A stretch of DNA of 64,000 nt, from contig NZ_CP048882.1 in assembly GCF_015910445.1 (NCBI RefSeq), positions 434,001 through 498,000 of the forward strand. Reading direction: 5' to 3'. This document shows positions 1 to 8,279 of the stretch, piece by piece (position 1 is the stretch's first letter; every line of letters starts with the position of its first letter). Under the pieces are notes generated by a model that saw only the letters and a list, made by a program, of their open reading frames with translations, did no database searches and was not told the origin of the DNA. Source of the DNA: Streptomyces bathyalis. GTDB lineage: Bacteria; Actinomycetota; Actinomycetes; Streptomycetales; Streptomycetaceae. The position numbers and the translations under genes are program-made.

Positions 1-375
1 CCACTGGATGAGTTCTTCGTTGTCGGCGGACCGGTTCGTGGCTCCGGAGAGGATGAGCGAGTACTGGGTGTTGACGCTGTTGGTCCCCAATCCGTTGGAC
101 GGCCGTGGCTGGAACCACTTGAGGTCCGGCCGCGCCACCTCCTCGTCGTTGCCGGGGTCCTTCTTCGGCAGGTCGTAGGTCTGGCCGATGAGGCCCGAGC
201 CGACGACCTTGCCGTTCGATGTGACCTCCGAGCCGTTGGCCTTGTCGTTGAAGAGAGCCTGCGCGACGCCGGTGACTGCCAGCGGGTAGAGCAGGCCTGT
301 CACCACCGTCAGTACGAGAAGGGCGCGGAGCCCGGCTCCGAGCAGGCGCGCAGTGTTGCCTACTGAGTTGTTCAT
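1..375 (-). CDS. kdpC: KdpC, potassium-transporting ATPase C subunit (partial, 3' end outside window)
   Basis: KdpC is the small single-pass subunit that stabilises the KdpFABC high-affinity potassium pump in the cytoplasmic membrane. The visible 125 residues start with a short cytoplasmic tail, then one hydrophobic segment at about residues 10-32, then an extracytoplasmic domain with the family signature GSGLIGQ near residue 60. That placement matches KdpC. The ATG lies five bases after the kdpB stop, so it is translated from the same message. The C-terminal part, including the stop codon, is outside the window. The identity is secure from sequence and operon position. Confidence 0.95.
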   Translation of the reverse strand, partial: MNNSVGNTARLLGAGLRALLVLTVVTGLLYPLAVTGVAQALFNDKANGSEVTSNGKVVGSGLIGQTYDLPKKDPGNDEEVARPDLKWFQPRPSNGLGTNSVNTQYSLILSGATNRSADNEELIQW

Positions 376-380
376 GGCGA

Positions 381-2483
381 TCAGCCGATTCCAGGGATGA
401 GAGAGATGAGCAGGTCGATGATCTTGATGCCGATGAAGGGGGCGATCAGGCCGCCGAGCCCGTAGATGCCGAGGTTGCGGCGGAGCATCCTGTCCGCGCT
501 GGTGGGCCGGTAGCGCACGCCCCGCAGGGCGAGCGGCACCAGCGCGATGATGATCAGCGTGTTGAAGATGACCGCGGACAGGATCGCGGACTGCGGAGAG
601 GCCAGCGCCATGACGTTGAGCTTCTCCAGGCCCGGATAGACCACCGCGAACATCGCCGGGATGATCGCGAAGTACTTCGCGACGTCGTTGGCGATCGAGA
701 AGGTTGTCAACGCACCCCGGGTTATCAGGAGTTGCTTGCCGATCTCGACGACCTCGATGAGCTTCGTCGGGTTGGAGTCCAGGTCGACCATGTTCCCGGC
801 CTCCTTGGCGGCCGAGGTGCCGGTGTTCATGGCCACCCCGACGTCCGCCTGCGCGAGGGCGGGTGCGTCGTTGGTCCCGTCGCCGGTCATCGCCACGAGC
901 TTGCCGCCGGCCTGCTCCCGCTTGATCAGGGCCATCTTGTCCTCGGGCGTGGCCTCGGCGAGGAAGTCGTCCACGCCGGCCTCGTCGGCGATGGCACGGG
1001 CAGTCAGCGGGTTGTCACCCGTGATCATGACCGTCTTGATGCCCATCCTCCGCAGCTCGTCGAACCGCTCCCGCATGCCCTCCTTGACCACGTCCTTGAG
1101 ATGGATGACGCCGAAGATGCGTGCGCCCAGGTCGTCGTCCTCCACCGCGACGAGCAGCGGGGTACCGCCCGCCTCCGAGATGGCGTCGGCAGCGGCGGCC
1201 GCGTCAGCGGCCACGACCCCGCCCCGCTCCTGGACCCACGCGATGACGGAGCCGGTCGCGCCCTTGCGGACGCGGCGCCCGTCCACGTCCACACCGGACA
1301 TGCGGGTCTGTGCGGTGAAGGCGACCCACTCGGCGTGCACGAGCTCGCCCTGGTCGCGCTCGCGCAGGCGGTACCGCTCCTTGGCGAGGACCACGATCGA
1401 GCGGCCTTCGGGCGTCTCGTCCGCCAGCGAGGAGAGCTGTGCGGCATCCGCCAGTTCCGCCTCGTTGACGCCCTCGACCGGGACGAACTCGGAGGCCTGC
1501 CGGTTTCCGAGGGTGATGGTGCCGGTCTTGTCGAGCAGCAGGGTGGAGACGTCGCCGGCGGCTTCGACCGCGCGGCCCGACATCGCGAGCACATTGCGCT
1601 GCACGAGCCGGTCCATGCCGGCGATGCCGATGGCCGAGAGCAGCGCGCCGATGGTCGTGGGTATCAGGCAGACCAGCAGCGCGATCAGCACGATCATGGG
1701 CTGCTTCTGGCCCGCGTAGACCGCGAACGGCTGCAAGGTGACGACCGCGAGCAGGAAGACGATGGTGAGGGACGCGAGAAGGATGTTCAGCGCGATCTCG
1801 TTGGGCGTCTTCTGACGGGCAGCACCCTCGACGAGTTTGATCATCCGGTCGATGAAGGTCTCGCCCGGCTTCGTCGTGATCTTGACGACGATGCGGTCGG
1901 ACAGCACCTTCGTGCCGCCGGTGACGGCGCTGCGGTCGCCACCCGACTCGCGGATGACCGGCGCGGACTCGCCGGTGATGGCCGACTCGTCGACGCTGGC
2001 GACGCCGTCGACGACGTCACCGTCGCCGGGGATGATGTCGCCGGACTCGCAGACGACCAGATCACCGATACGCAGGTCGGTGCCGGGCAGCTGTTCCTCG
2101 GTACCGCCGCTGAGCCTCCGTGCGACGGTGTCGGTCTTGGCCTTGCGCAGGGTGTCGGCCTGCGCCTTGCCGCGCCCCTCGGCCACCGCCTCCGCCAGGT
2201 TGGCGAAGATCGTCGTCAGCCACAGCCAGGCAGCGATGGCCCAGCCGAACCAGTCGGTGGGATCCATGAGCGCGAAGGCCGTGGTCAGTACCGAGCCGAT
2301 CAGCACCACGAACATCACGGGGGACTTGATCATCACCCGCGGGTCCAGTTTGCGGACGGCGTCCGGGAACGACTTGATCAGCTGCCGGGGCTCGAACAGC
2401 CCTCCGTCGACGCGGTTGCCCTCGGGCTTGTGGCCTGTGGGCACGTCTCGGTGCGGGGCACGGGTCGGAGTGACGGTGGACAT
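381..2483 (-). CDS. kdpB: KdpB, potassium-transporting P-type ATPase catalytic subunit
   Basis: This subunit hydrolyses ATP to energise potassium uptake through KdpA. The protein is about 700 residues, the normal KdpB length. It carries the actuator motif TGES near residue 171, the phosphorylation motif DKTGT with its Asp near residue 318, and the hinge [10 protein letters not shown] near the C-terminal third. Hydrophobic segments sit at about 55-100, 230-285 and the last 110 residues. I place the start at the ATG ending at 2483, which has a GAGGAG site nine bases upstream. An in-frame ATG at 2522, overlapping the kdpA stop as TGATG, is the alternative and would add 13 residues. Confidence 0.95.
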   Translation of the reverse strand: MSTVTPTRAPHRDVPTGHKPEGNRVDGGLFEPRQLIKSFPDAVRKLDPRVMIKSPVMFVVLIGSVLTTAFALMDPTDWFGWAIAAWLWLTTIFANLAEAVAEGRGKAQADTLRKAKTDTVARRLSGGTEEQLPGTDLRIGDLVVCESGDIIPGDGDVVDGVASVDESAITGESAPVIRESGGDRSAVTGGTKVLSDRIVVKITTKPGETFIDRMIKLVEGAARQKTPNEIALNILLASLTIVFLLAVVTLQPFAVYAGQKQPMIVLIALLVCLIPTTIGALLSAIGIAGMDRLVQRNVLAMSGRAVEAAGDVSTLLLDKTGTITLGNRQASEFVPVEGVNEAELADAAQLSSLADETPEGRSIVVLAKERYRLRERDQGELVHAEWVAFTAQTRMSGVDVDGRRVRKGATGSVIAWVQERGGVVAADAAAAADAISEAGGTPLLVAVEDDDLGARIFGVIHLKDVVKEGMRERFDELRRMGIKTVMITGDNPLTARAIADEAGVDDFLAEATPEDKMALIKREQAGGKLVAMTGDGTNDAPALAQADVGVAMNTGTSAAKEAGNMVDLDSNPTKLIEVVEIGKQLLITRGALTTFSIANDVAKYFAIIPAMFAVVYPGLEKLNVMALASPQSAILSAVIFNTLIIIALVPLALRGVRYRPTSADRMLRRNLGIYGLGGLIAPFIGIKIIDLLISLIPGIG

Positions 2484-2521
2484 GGAGCCGGGCTCCTCGT
2501 GTTTCCTTGTGGTGGTGGTCA

Positions 2522-4183
2522 TCACGCCAGCCCTTCGGCGAGCGGCCCCAGGGCCAGCGCCGGGAAGTAGGTCAGACCAGTGATGATCATGATCGTGCCG
2601 ACGAGCATGCCGGTGAACAGCGGCTTCTCGGTACGCAGCGTGCCTGCGGTCGCGGGGACCGGCCGTTGCCCGGCCAGGGAGCCGGCCAGCGCCAGGACGA
2701 ACACCATCGGAACGAAGCGGCCGAGCAGCATCGCGAGCCCGATGGTGGTGTTGAACCACTGCGTGTCCGCGTCGAGGCCCGCGAAGGCGGAACCGTTGTT
2801 GTTGGCGCCCGAGGTGAAGGCGTAGAGAATCTCGGAGAAGCCGTGCGCCCCCGAGTTGGTCATCGAGTTGGCCGGCGTGGGCAGGGCCATCGACGCGGCG
2901 GTGAAGCAGAGCACCAGCGCCGGGGTGATCAGGATGTAGCAGGCCGCCAGCTTGATCTCACGGGCCCCGATCTTCTTGCCCAGGTACTCGGGCGTCCGGC
3001 CGACCATCAGGCCCGCTATGAAGACGGCGATGATCGCCATGATCAGCATGCCGTACAGGCCCGAGCCCACACCGCCGGGGGCGATCTCGCCGAGCTGCAT
3101 TCCCAGCATCGTGATGCCGCCGCCGAAGCCGGTGAAGGAGGAGTGGAAGGAGTTGACCGCTCCGGTCGAGGTGAGTGTTGTCGCCACCGCGAATATTGAC
3201 GAGCCGCCGACCCCGAAGCGGGTCTCCTTGCCTTCCATGGCGCCGCCGGCAAGGTCCAACGCCGGGCCGCCGTGGTGGAATTCGGTCCACATCATCAGCG
3301 CGGTGAAGCCGATCCAGATCGTCGCCATCGTGGCGAGGATCGCGTACCCCTGCTTCAGGGAGCCGACCATCCGGCCGAAGGTGCGCGTGAGCGCGAAGGG
3401 GATGACGAGGATCAGGAAGATCTCGAACAGGTTCGAGAACGGATTGGGGTTCTCGAAGGGGTGGGCGGAGTTGGCGTTGAAGTATCCGCCGCCGTTGGTG
3501 CCGAGTTCCTTGATGGCCTCTTGGGAGGCGACGGCCCCGCCGTTCCACTGCTGAGATCCGCCGGAGAACTGTCCGACTTCGTGGATGCCGGCGAAGTTCT
3601 GGATGGCCCCGCAGGCGACCAGGACGATGGCTGCGATCACTGCTATGGGGAGCAGGATGCGAACGGTCCCGCGGACGAGGTCGGCCCAGAAGTTCCCCAG
3701 CTCGCCGGCGCGGGTCCGTGCGAAACCCCGTACGAGAGCCACCGCGACGGCGATGCCCACCGCTGCCGAGACGAAGTTCTGCACCGCAAGGCCGCCGGTC
3801 TGCACGACGTGGCCCATGGCCTGCTCGCCGTAGTACGACTGCCAGTTGGTGTTCGCGACGAAGGACGCGGCGGTGTTGAACGCCTGGTCCGGGTCGATGG
3901 AGGAGAAGCCGAGCGACCCGGGCAGGCTGCCCTGGAGACGCTGCAGCAGATAGAGGAAGAGGACACTGGCACCGGAGAACGCCAGGACACCGCGCAGATA
4001 GGCGGGCCAGCGCATCCCCATGTCAGGGTTGGCGCCGATGGCCTTGTACAGCCACTTCTCGACCCGCAGATGCTTCGTGGAGGAGTAGACGCCGGCCATG
4101 TAGTCGCCGAGCGGACGGTAGGCAAGGGCCAGCGCCCCGACGAGCGCGAGCAGTTGGAGCACACCGGCGAGGAAGGGGCTCAT
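2522..4183 (-). CDS. kdpA: KdpA, potassium-binding channel-like subunit
   Basis: KdpA is the polytopic subunit that selects and binds potassium; it derives from the K+ channel superfamily. The 553-residue product has about ten hydrophobic segments and repeated selectivity-filter-like loops, visible as [14 protein letters not shown] and [11 protein letters not shown]. The length is close to that of E. coli KdpA. The start [10 protein letters not shown] is chosen because it gives the conserved N-terminus; longer upstream reading would run into kdpF. It overlaps the alternative kdpB start by one base, indicating coupling. Confidence 0.96.
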   Translation of the reverse strand: MSPFLAGVLQLLALVGALALAYRPLGDYMAGVYSSTKHLRVEKWLYKAIGANPDMGMRWPAYLRGVLAFSGASVLFLYLLQRLQGSLPGSLGFSSIDPDQAFNTAASFVANTNWQSYYGEQAMGHVVQTGGLAVQNFVSAAVGIAVAVALVRGFARTRAGELGNFWADLVRGTVRILLPIAVIAAIVLVACGAIQNFAGIHEVGQFSGGSQQWNGGAVASQEAIKELGTNGGGYFNANSAHPFENPNPFSNLFEIFLILVIPFALTRTFGRMVGSLKQGYAILATMATIWIGFTALMMWTEFHHGGPALDLAGGAMEGKETRFGVGGSSIFAVATTLTSTGAVNSFHSSFTGFGGGITMLGMQLGEIAPGGVGSGLYGMLIMAIIAVFIAGLMVGRTPEYLGKKIGAREIKLAACYILITPALVLCFTAASMALPTPANSMTNSGAHGFSEILYAFTSGANNNGSAFAGLDADTQWFNTTIGLAMLLGRFVPMVFVLALAGSLAGQRPVPATAGTLRTEKPLFTGMLVGTIMIITGLTYFPALALGPLAEGLA

Positions 4184-4190
4184 ATCAGGC

Positions 4191-4280
4191 TCAGAACCTC
4201 TCCGGGTGCAGCAGGGCGAATGCGAGGTAACCCAGCAGAGCGACGGCAACGACGAGGCCGACGATGTTCTCGGCGGTCAC
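4191..4280 (-). CDS. kdpF: KdpF, 29-residue pump subunit
   Basis: A 29-residue single-helix peptide beginning GTG ([20 protein letters not shown]) and ending LLHPERF. That is the length and architecture of KdpF, which stabilises the KdpABC complex in the membrane. It starts inside the stop codon of the upstream 27-residue peptide (GTGA overlap) and ends seven bases before the kdpA ATG. It is too short for most gene callers. Identification rests on size, hydrophobicity, the proline after the helix and position. Confidence 0.88.
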   Translation of the reverse strand: MTAENIVGLVVAVALLGYLAFALLHPERF

Positions 4281-4360
4281 AGCTTTGCCACCGCCTTGGC
4301 TATGACGGCCACCAGCGCGAATACAGCGATCATGGTGACGACGAAGGCCACGTCGGCCAT
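4277..4360 (-). CDS. 27-residue membrane peptide heading the kdp operon
   Basis: The peptide MADVAFVVTMIAVFALVAVI plus AKAVAKL is a single hydrophobic helix with a short basic tail. It is preceded by a strong AGGAG site eight bases before the ATG, and its stop overlaps the kdpF start as GTGA. The spacing says it is translated and coupled to kdpF. I do not know a named family. It resembles KdpF in size and could be a second small subunit of the pump or a regulator of it; that role is inference. Confidence 0.7.
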   Translation of the reverse strand: MADVAFVVTMIAVFALVAVIAKAVAKL

Positions 4361-4470
4361 CGTGAGCTCCTGGAAGAGGTTCGGGAATGTTCGGGCTTCT
4401 CGATGAAAAGCCCTGTTCCGCGGCGGCGCAGCAGTCCTTGACGGCTTCCATACGGCCAGGGGCAGGACTT

Positions 4471-4490
4471 TGACGCCTCTCTGACGCCTC
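4471..4490. promoter_or_regulatory. Direct repeat upstream of kdp, candidate KdpE/OmpR-type site
   Basis: TGACGCCTC occurs at 4471-4479 and again at 4482-4490, an 11-base period. Tandem half-sites about one helical turn apart are typical of OmpR-family regulators such as KdpE. The repeat lies about 110-130 bases upstream of the first kdp-operon start. No kdpD/kdpE genes are visible in this window, so the link is inference. Confidence 0.35.
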
Positions 4491-4612
4491 CGCGTTCGAC
4501 GACGCGGTGAGGAGGCCGACGTCACCTCGCCACAGGGGAGGTCAGCTCTGCACAGGAGGGAACGGGTCAGCAACGCCCCGGGCTCGGCCGAGCCACTCCA
4601 TCCGAGCCGAAC

Positions 4613-5317
4613 TCAGCCGCAGCCGCACCCAGTTCCGCAGCTGCAAGCCCCGGTCTGCGGCCTCTGGGGCTCGACGGTTGGGACGGGGCTGCAGCAGGCG
4701 TCGCCGCGCCAGGCGTCCCGGCCCTCCTTGACGGCGACGGCAGCGATGACGAGGGCGGCGGCGGGGTCGGCCCAGGTCCAGCCGAAGAGGGCGTTGGCGA
4801 GAAGGCCGATCAGCAAGGCACCGGAGAGGTAGGTGCACAGCTGTGTCTGCTTCGAATCGGCCACCGCCGAGGCGGAGCCCAGCGCATGACCCGCCCGCCG
4901 TTGAGCGGCGGACAGGATCGGCATGATCACCAGGGAAAGGGCTGCGAGCACGATGCCAACGGCTGAGTGGTCGGCCGCACCCGAACCGGCCATGGACAAG
5001 ATCGAGTCGAAGGTCACGTAGGCCGCGAGCGCGAAGAACGAGACAGCGATCAACCGCAAAGTGGCCTTCTCGCGGGCCTCACGGACGGCATGGTCGGTGG
5101 CGGAGAACTGCCAGGCCACCGCTGCTGCGGAAGAAACCTCGATGACGGAATCCAGGCCGAAGCCGACGAGCGCGGTGGACGAAGCCAGCGTGCCGGCAGT
5201 GATCGCGACGACCGCCTCGATCACGTTGTAGGTGATGGTCGCGAGAACCAGCAGCCGGATGCGACGGGCGAGGACGTCCTGCCGCGACGGCGACGCTCCG
5301 AGGGAAAGCTGGGTCAT
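4613..5317 (-). CDS. Cation diffusion facilitator-type transporter with Cys-rich tail
   Basis: The 234-residue protein has about six hydrophobic segments. TM2 carries GFGLDSVIE and TM5 carries TWADPAAAL, the acidic metal-site positions of cation diffusion facilitators. It lacks the usual C-terminal cytoplasmic domain and instead ends in a tail with six cysteines (ACC ... CSCGTGCGCG). Members of this family export divalent metals using the proton gradient. The ATG overlaps the stop of the upstream CmtR-like repressor (TGATG), so expression is probably metal-induced. Cadmium, lead or zinc are the likely substrates, judged from the regulator. Confidence 0.85.
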   Translation of the reverse strand: MTQLSLGASPSRQDVLARRIRLLVLATITYNVIEAVVAITAGTLASSTALVGFGLDSVIEVSSAAAVAWQFSATDHAVREAREKATLRLIAVSFFALAAYVTFDSILSMAGSGAADHSAVGIVLAALSLVIMPILSAAQRRAGHALGSASAVADSKQTQLCTYLSGALLIGLLANALFGWTWADPAAALVIAAVAVKEGRDAWRGDACCSPVPTVEPQRPQTGACSCGTGCGCG

Positions 5318-5652
5318 CAGCAGCAGTCCCGCTTCTCCGCATCGGGACAGGTGCGGTCCGTCTCGATGGCGACCACCGCAGAGCGCAAGTGACCCAGCGC
5401 ATCGCCGAGTCGGGGGTCGGCCAGTTCGTAGCGGGAGCGGCGGCCCTCAGGGACGGCGACGACAAGGCCGCAGTCCCGCAAGCAGGCCAGATGGTTCGAC
5501 AGCCTGGTGCGGGAGATCCCCAGCTCGTCCGCCAGATCGGAGGGATGAGCGGGCGCATCACTCAACGCCAGCAGCAGCTGGCTGCGGATCGGATCGGCGA
5601 GAGCGCGACCGAAGCGGGCCAGCACTTCGATTTCGGGAGCCACAGTGAGCAC
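5317..5652 (-). CDS. cmtR: CmtR-type ArsR/SmtB metal-sensing repressor
   Basis: A 111-residue winged-helix repressor of the ArsR/SmtB family. The recognition helix region reads SRTRLSNHLACLRDCGLV. Cysteines fall at residues 57, 61 and 102, exactly the three Cd/Pb ligands described for Mycobacterium tuberculosis CmtR. It should release its operator when cadmium or lead binds. The start is a GTG at 5652; a palindromic element lies 18 bases upstream. It is translationally coupled to the efflux gene that it presumably controls. High confidence in family, good confidence in metal type. Confidence 0.9.
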   Translation of the reverse strand: MLTVAPEIEVLARFGRALADPIRSQLLLALSDAPAHPSDLADELGISRTRLSNHLACLRDCGLVVAVPEGRRSRYELADPRLGDALGHLRSAVVAIETDRTCPDAEKRDCC

Positions 5653-5667
5653 GGCAGCACGATACAG

Positions 5668-5681
5668 GGATTCATGAATTC
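5668..5681. promoter_or_regulatory. Palindrome upstream of cmtR, candidate operator
   Basis: The core ATTCATGAAT at 5670-5679 is a perfect 10-base palindrome, with one further G:C pair outside it. It sits 18 bases upstream of the cmtR GTG, where an autoregulatory ArsR-family operator would overlap the promoter. It is one of few AT-rich stretches nearby. Function is inferred from position and symmetry. Confidence 0.5.
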
Positions 5682-6084
5682 AGCCAACCGTGAATCGTCG
5701 CATCCCACCGAACTCGGTTGCGGATCACGTACGAGGGCAGCTCGTCGGCTTGCTGCAGCTGAAGGGATGCCGCTTCGAGGAAGGAAGCCTCCTGGGCCAC
5801 CCCCAGCGCCTCGAGCTGGACGGAAGACCGTCGTCAAAGGCCGTACTGTCCCCCCGAGCCGGCTTGGGGGGACAGGCGCGTCACGCCTCGGAACATCAGG
5901 CGGGCATCAAGATGCCGCTGTAACAGCGTCAGAGGTGCCGCCCCCAACCGGGCAGGAAGTCGGGACTTCACGGTCCACGGTGTCGTTCGCGGTGCAGGCA
6001 GGCGGGCGCTGCCGGCGTCCAAGCATTCTTGTTGTTGCTGCCCTTGTAGCCGCCTTCGTCGCCGCGTGCGCCGTCAGCTTCCAG
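5682..6084. other. Gap with no supported gene
   Basis: Between the cmtR promoter region and the LLM oxidoreductase stop I find no reading frame with convincing protein character. The open frames here are short, arginine-rich and lack ribosome sites. It may contain the decayed end of an older gene. Nothing specific can be assigned. Confidence 0.4.
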
Positions 6085-6969
6085 TCACTCAGGACTCGAT
6101 TCGCTTCCCCAGCCCATCCCGTCGAGAGCTTCGGCCAGCAGACCGATCTGCCCGGACTCTCCCGAGCACGGAAGCAGCACCAGATCGTCAGCCCCGGCTC
6201 CGGCGAGGCGGCGGATCTCCTCTCGGAGATGGGCCTCTTCGGTCACGACGTCAGGAAAAATCCGAGGAAGGGATTCGGCACCGTAGTAGTGCGCCACGTA
6301 CTTCTCGGCAGTCTCTGCCGCGCCGGTCCCGAGGCAGAAGTAGCGCTCGACGATTACTCGTGGTCGTCCCCGGCGTCCAGCTCGGGCCCACTCCCGCCGA
6401 ACGGCTTCGACACCCTCTTTGAGGATGTCCAGCCCGAACGACGGCGCCACCCAGCCGTCGGACAGGGCCGCGGCCCGGGCGAAGCCGGCCGTCACGAGGC
6501 CGGCGAGCAGCACCCCCGGACGCCCTTGCGGCAGGGCCGGGATCGGCCCGGAGGCGCCGGTCACCTCGCCGCGCCACACTTCGTGCATCGCCGCGAGGGT
6601 GGCCTCGAACGCGGCGCCCCGTCTCGTCATCTCCACGTCGCTGACCGCGTGGTCCTCGGGCCAGCCGCCCATGCCGAGCCCCACGGTCAGCCGCCCTCCG
6701 GAAAGTCGTTCCACCGAGTCGATCTGCTTGGCCAGGACGACCGGGTTGCGGCGATAGCCGACATTGAGAACGGTGGTCAGCAGCTCGACGTGCTCCGTAC
6801 GGGCCGCGGCGGCGGCCAGTGCTACCAATGGGTCCAGGTTGTCGTACACCAACCGATCGATCACGCTCAGCGAACGAAAGCCACGCTCCTCGCTCTCGGC
6901 CGCCCAGTCCCCGGTCGACACGGCGTCCGCCCCTGGCACGGCAGCGGGCAGTCCGATTCCGATACGCAA
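6085..6969 (-). CDS. LLM-class (luciferase-like) flavin/F420 oxidoreductase
   Basis: The 294-residue protein has the luciferase-like TIM-barrel pattern. It begins with a short beta strand (RIGIGLP), has a conserved block LLTTVLNVGYRRNPVVLAKQ and continues SGGRLTVGLGMGGWPED. These are the hallmarks of LLM-class monooxygenases and F420-dependent dehydrogenases. The start is a TTG with GAGGAGG four bases upstream; no better start exists. The substrate cannot be predicted. It lies outside the obvious polyketide core but close enough to be linked to it. Confidence 0.85.
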   Translation of the reverse strand: MRIGIGLPAAVPGADAVSTGDWAAESEERGFRSLSVIDRLVYDNLDPLVALAAAAARTEHVELLTTVLNVGYRRNPVVLAKQIDSVERLSGGRLTVGLGMGGWPEDHAVSDVEMTRRGAAFEATLAAMHEVWRGEVTGASGPIPALPQGRPGVLLAGLVTAGFARAAALSDGWVAPSFGLDILKEGVEAVRREWARAGRRGRPRVIVERYFCLGTGAAETAEKYVAHYYGAESLPRIFPDVVTEEAHLREEIRRLAGAGADDLVLLPCSGESGQIGLLAEALDGMGWGSESSPE

Positions 6970-7004
6970 GATTCCTCCTCAAGTGATCGTCCCTTGACGC
7001 CCCT

Positions 7005-7190
7005 TCAGATGTCCGGCCCGTACAGACCAACGCGTGCCGTCGGTGGTGCCGGGACCGCGTGGAACGGGCGCGCCGTCCGGATGTAGTGGCCGAGGGCGAC
7101 GACTTGGCTTGCAGGAGGTCGGGTTCGGCCGCTGTGACGAGTCGGAAGGCGAGCGCGGCGTCTCGACGTTGTGGCAGGCGCCCGCGCACC
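7005..7190 (-). pseudogene. Probable gene remnant upstream of the LLM gene
   Basis: Two short minus-strand stretches look codon-biased like real genes but lie in different frames: ALAFRLVTAAEPDLLQAKSS (frame ending near 7110) and HYIRTARPFHAVPAPP (frame ending at the TGA at 7005). A single frame switch near 7110 would join them into one C-terminal fragment ending 35 bases before the LLM start. I do not recognise the family. A decayed neighbour or a sequencing frameshift would both explain it. Confidence 0.3.
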
Positions 7191-7272
7191 AGGGCCGGCG
7201 TGTCCTGGCTGACGGACGAAAGCCAAGCCGATGACCGTGCTCATGCGTGCCAACGTAAACAGTGGGAGCCAG

Positions 7273-7533
7273 TCAGTCTTGAAGGAATCGGCCGTGCTCC
7301 TTCCCGCACATATCTCGCCCTCCGGTGGTCAGGGGGCCGGCGGTCGTGGTCGAGATGGCCACGGTGGAGACCCAGATGCCGGCCAAGTCCTCGCGGACGC
7401 CGGCCCCCGGCCTGGGCGAGGGGAAACTCGTGATGTACCCGCAGCCGTAGACCAGTTCGGCAAAGATCCGGGCGCCCCGGTGTCGGGTGTACGTGGGGGC
7501 CCTTCCGTATGCGGCATCCGCTTGGCGTGGCAT
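7273..7533 (-). CDS. Possible small hypothetical protein
   Basis: An 86-codon frame with mostly G or C in the third position (by eye, about three quarters). It contains the plausible stretch GARIFAELVYGCGYITSF. There is no clear ribosome site and no family that I recognise. It may be a piece of the same decayed gene as the neighbouring remnant. Treat it as tentative. Confidence 0.25.
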   Translation of the reverse strand: MPRQADAAYGRAPTYTRHRGARIFAELVYGCGYITSFPSPRPGAGVREDLAGIWVSTVAISTTTAGPLTTGGRDMCGKEHGRFLQD

Positions 7534-7622
7534 TCAACCGGCCCTCGGTGCGGCCTGACCGATGATTTTCCGCGCCGTGCTGGTCTGTACGCCCAGTACT
7601 GACTCACGGGAAGGCTGACGCC

Positions 7623-8186
7623 ATGCGGAAACTGACCTTCGCCATGAACGTGAGCCTGGACGGCTACATCGCCGCGCCCGGCGGCGACCTCGGCTGGAGC
7701 GTGCCGAGCGACGAGCTGTTCCAGTGGTGGTCCGACCGGGTGGGGGCGACCGACCTGGCGCTGTATGGGCGCAAACTGTGGGAGACGATGAGCTCCCACT
7801 GGCCGACCGCCGACCAGCAGCCCGGCGCCGCACCGGCGGAGATCGAGTACGCCCGCCGCTGGCAGGACATGCCGAAGGTGGTGTTCTCCTCCACGATCAG
7901 CACGGTCGACTGGAACTCCCGCCTGGTCACCGGCGACGCGGTCACCGAGATCACCCGGCTCAAGGCCGAGGATGGCGGCCCCATGGACATCGGCGGTGCC
8001 ACGCTCGCCGCAGCGGCGATGCGGGCCGGGCTGATCGACGAGTACGTGCTGGCCACCGCACCGGTCTTGGTGGGCAGCGGCACGCCGTTCTTCACGGCCC
8101 TGGACAACTGGGTGAACCTGACCCTGGTGGAGACCCGCACGTTTCCCGAGGGCGTGCTCCTGACCAGGTACGAGACCAGGCACTGA
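7623..8186 (+). CDS. Dihydrofolate reductase/RibD C-terminal domain family protein
   Basis: A 187-residue single-domain protein that opens with RKLTFAMNVSLDGYIAAP, the signature of stand-alone RibD/DHFR-like reductases. Mid-protein it has LYGRKLWETM and near the C-terminus IGGATLAAAAMRAGLIDEY, the conserved GG(x)A nucleotide-binding region. These enzymes use NADPH; the substrate of this subfamily is generally unknown. A GGAAGG site precedes the ATG at 7623. It stands alone and converges on the methyltransferase-like gene at 8280. Confidence 0.88.
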   Translation: MRKLTFAMNVSLDGYIAAPGGDLGWSVPSDELFQWWSDRVGATDLALYGRKLWETMSSHWPTADQQPGAAPAEIEYARRWQDMPKVVFSSTISTVDWNSRLVTGDAVTEITRLKAEDGGPMDIGGATLAAAAMRAGLIDEYVLATAPVLVGSGTPFFTALDNWVNLTLVETRTFPEGVLLTRYETRH

Positions 8187-8279
8187 TTGCCCGACGTCGG
8201 ATCGGCGCGGGCCGGATCAGCGATCCCGGGGCGGGGTCCGGGCCACTGCGGGTCCGACGAATCGGCGAGGACCAGTCGG

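Noticed and set aside
732..2570. Long open frame antisense to kdpB
   Set aside because: High GC3 on the coding strand leaves stop-free antisense frames. The composition is Asp/Arg/Gly-rich with no motif or ribosome site, and kdpB is certain.
4581..4594. GGCTCGGCCGAGCC palindrome after the CDF transporter gene
   Set aside because: A short loop-free palindrome expected by chance at this GC content; it cannot form a stable hairpin without a loop.
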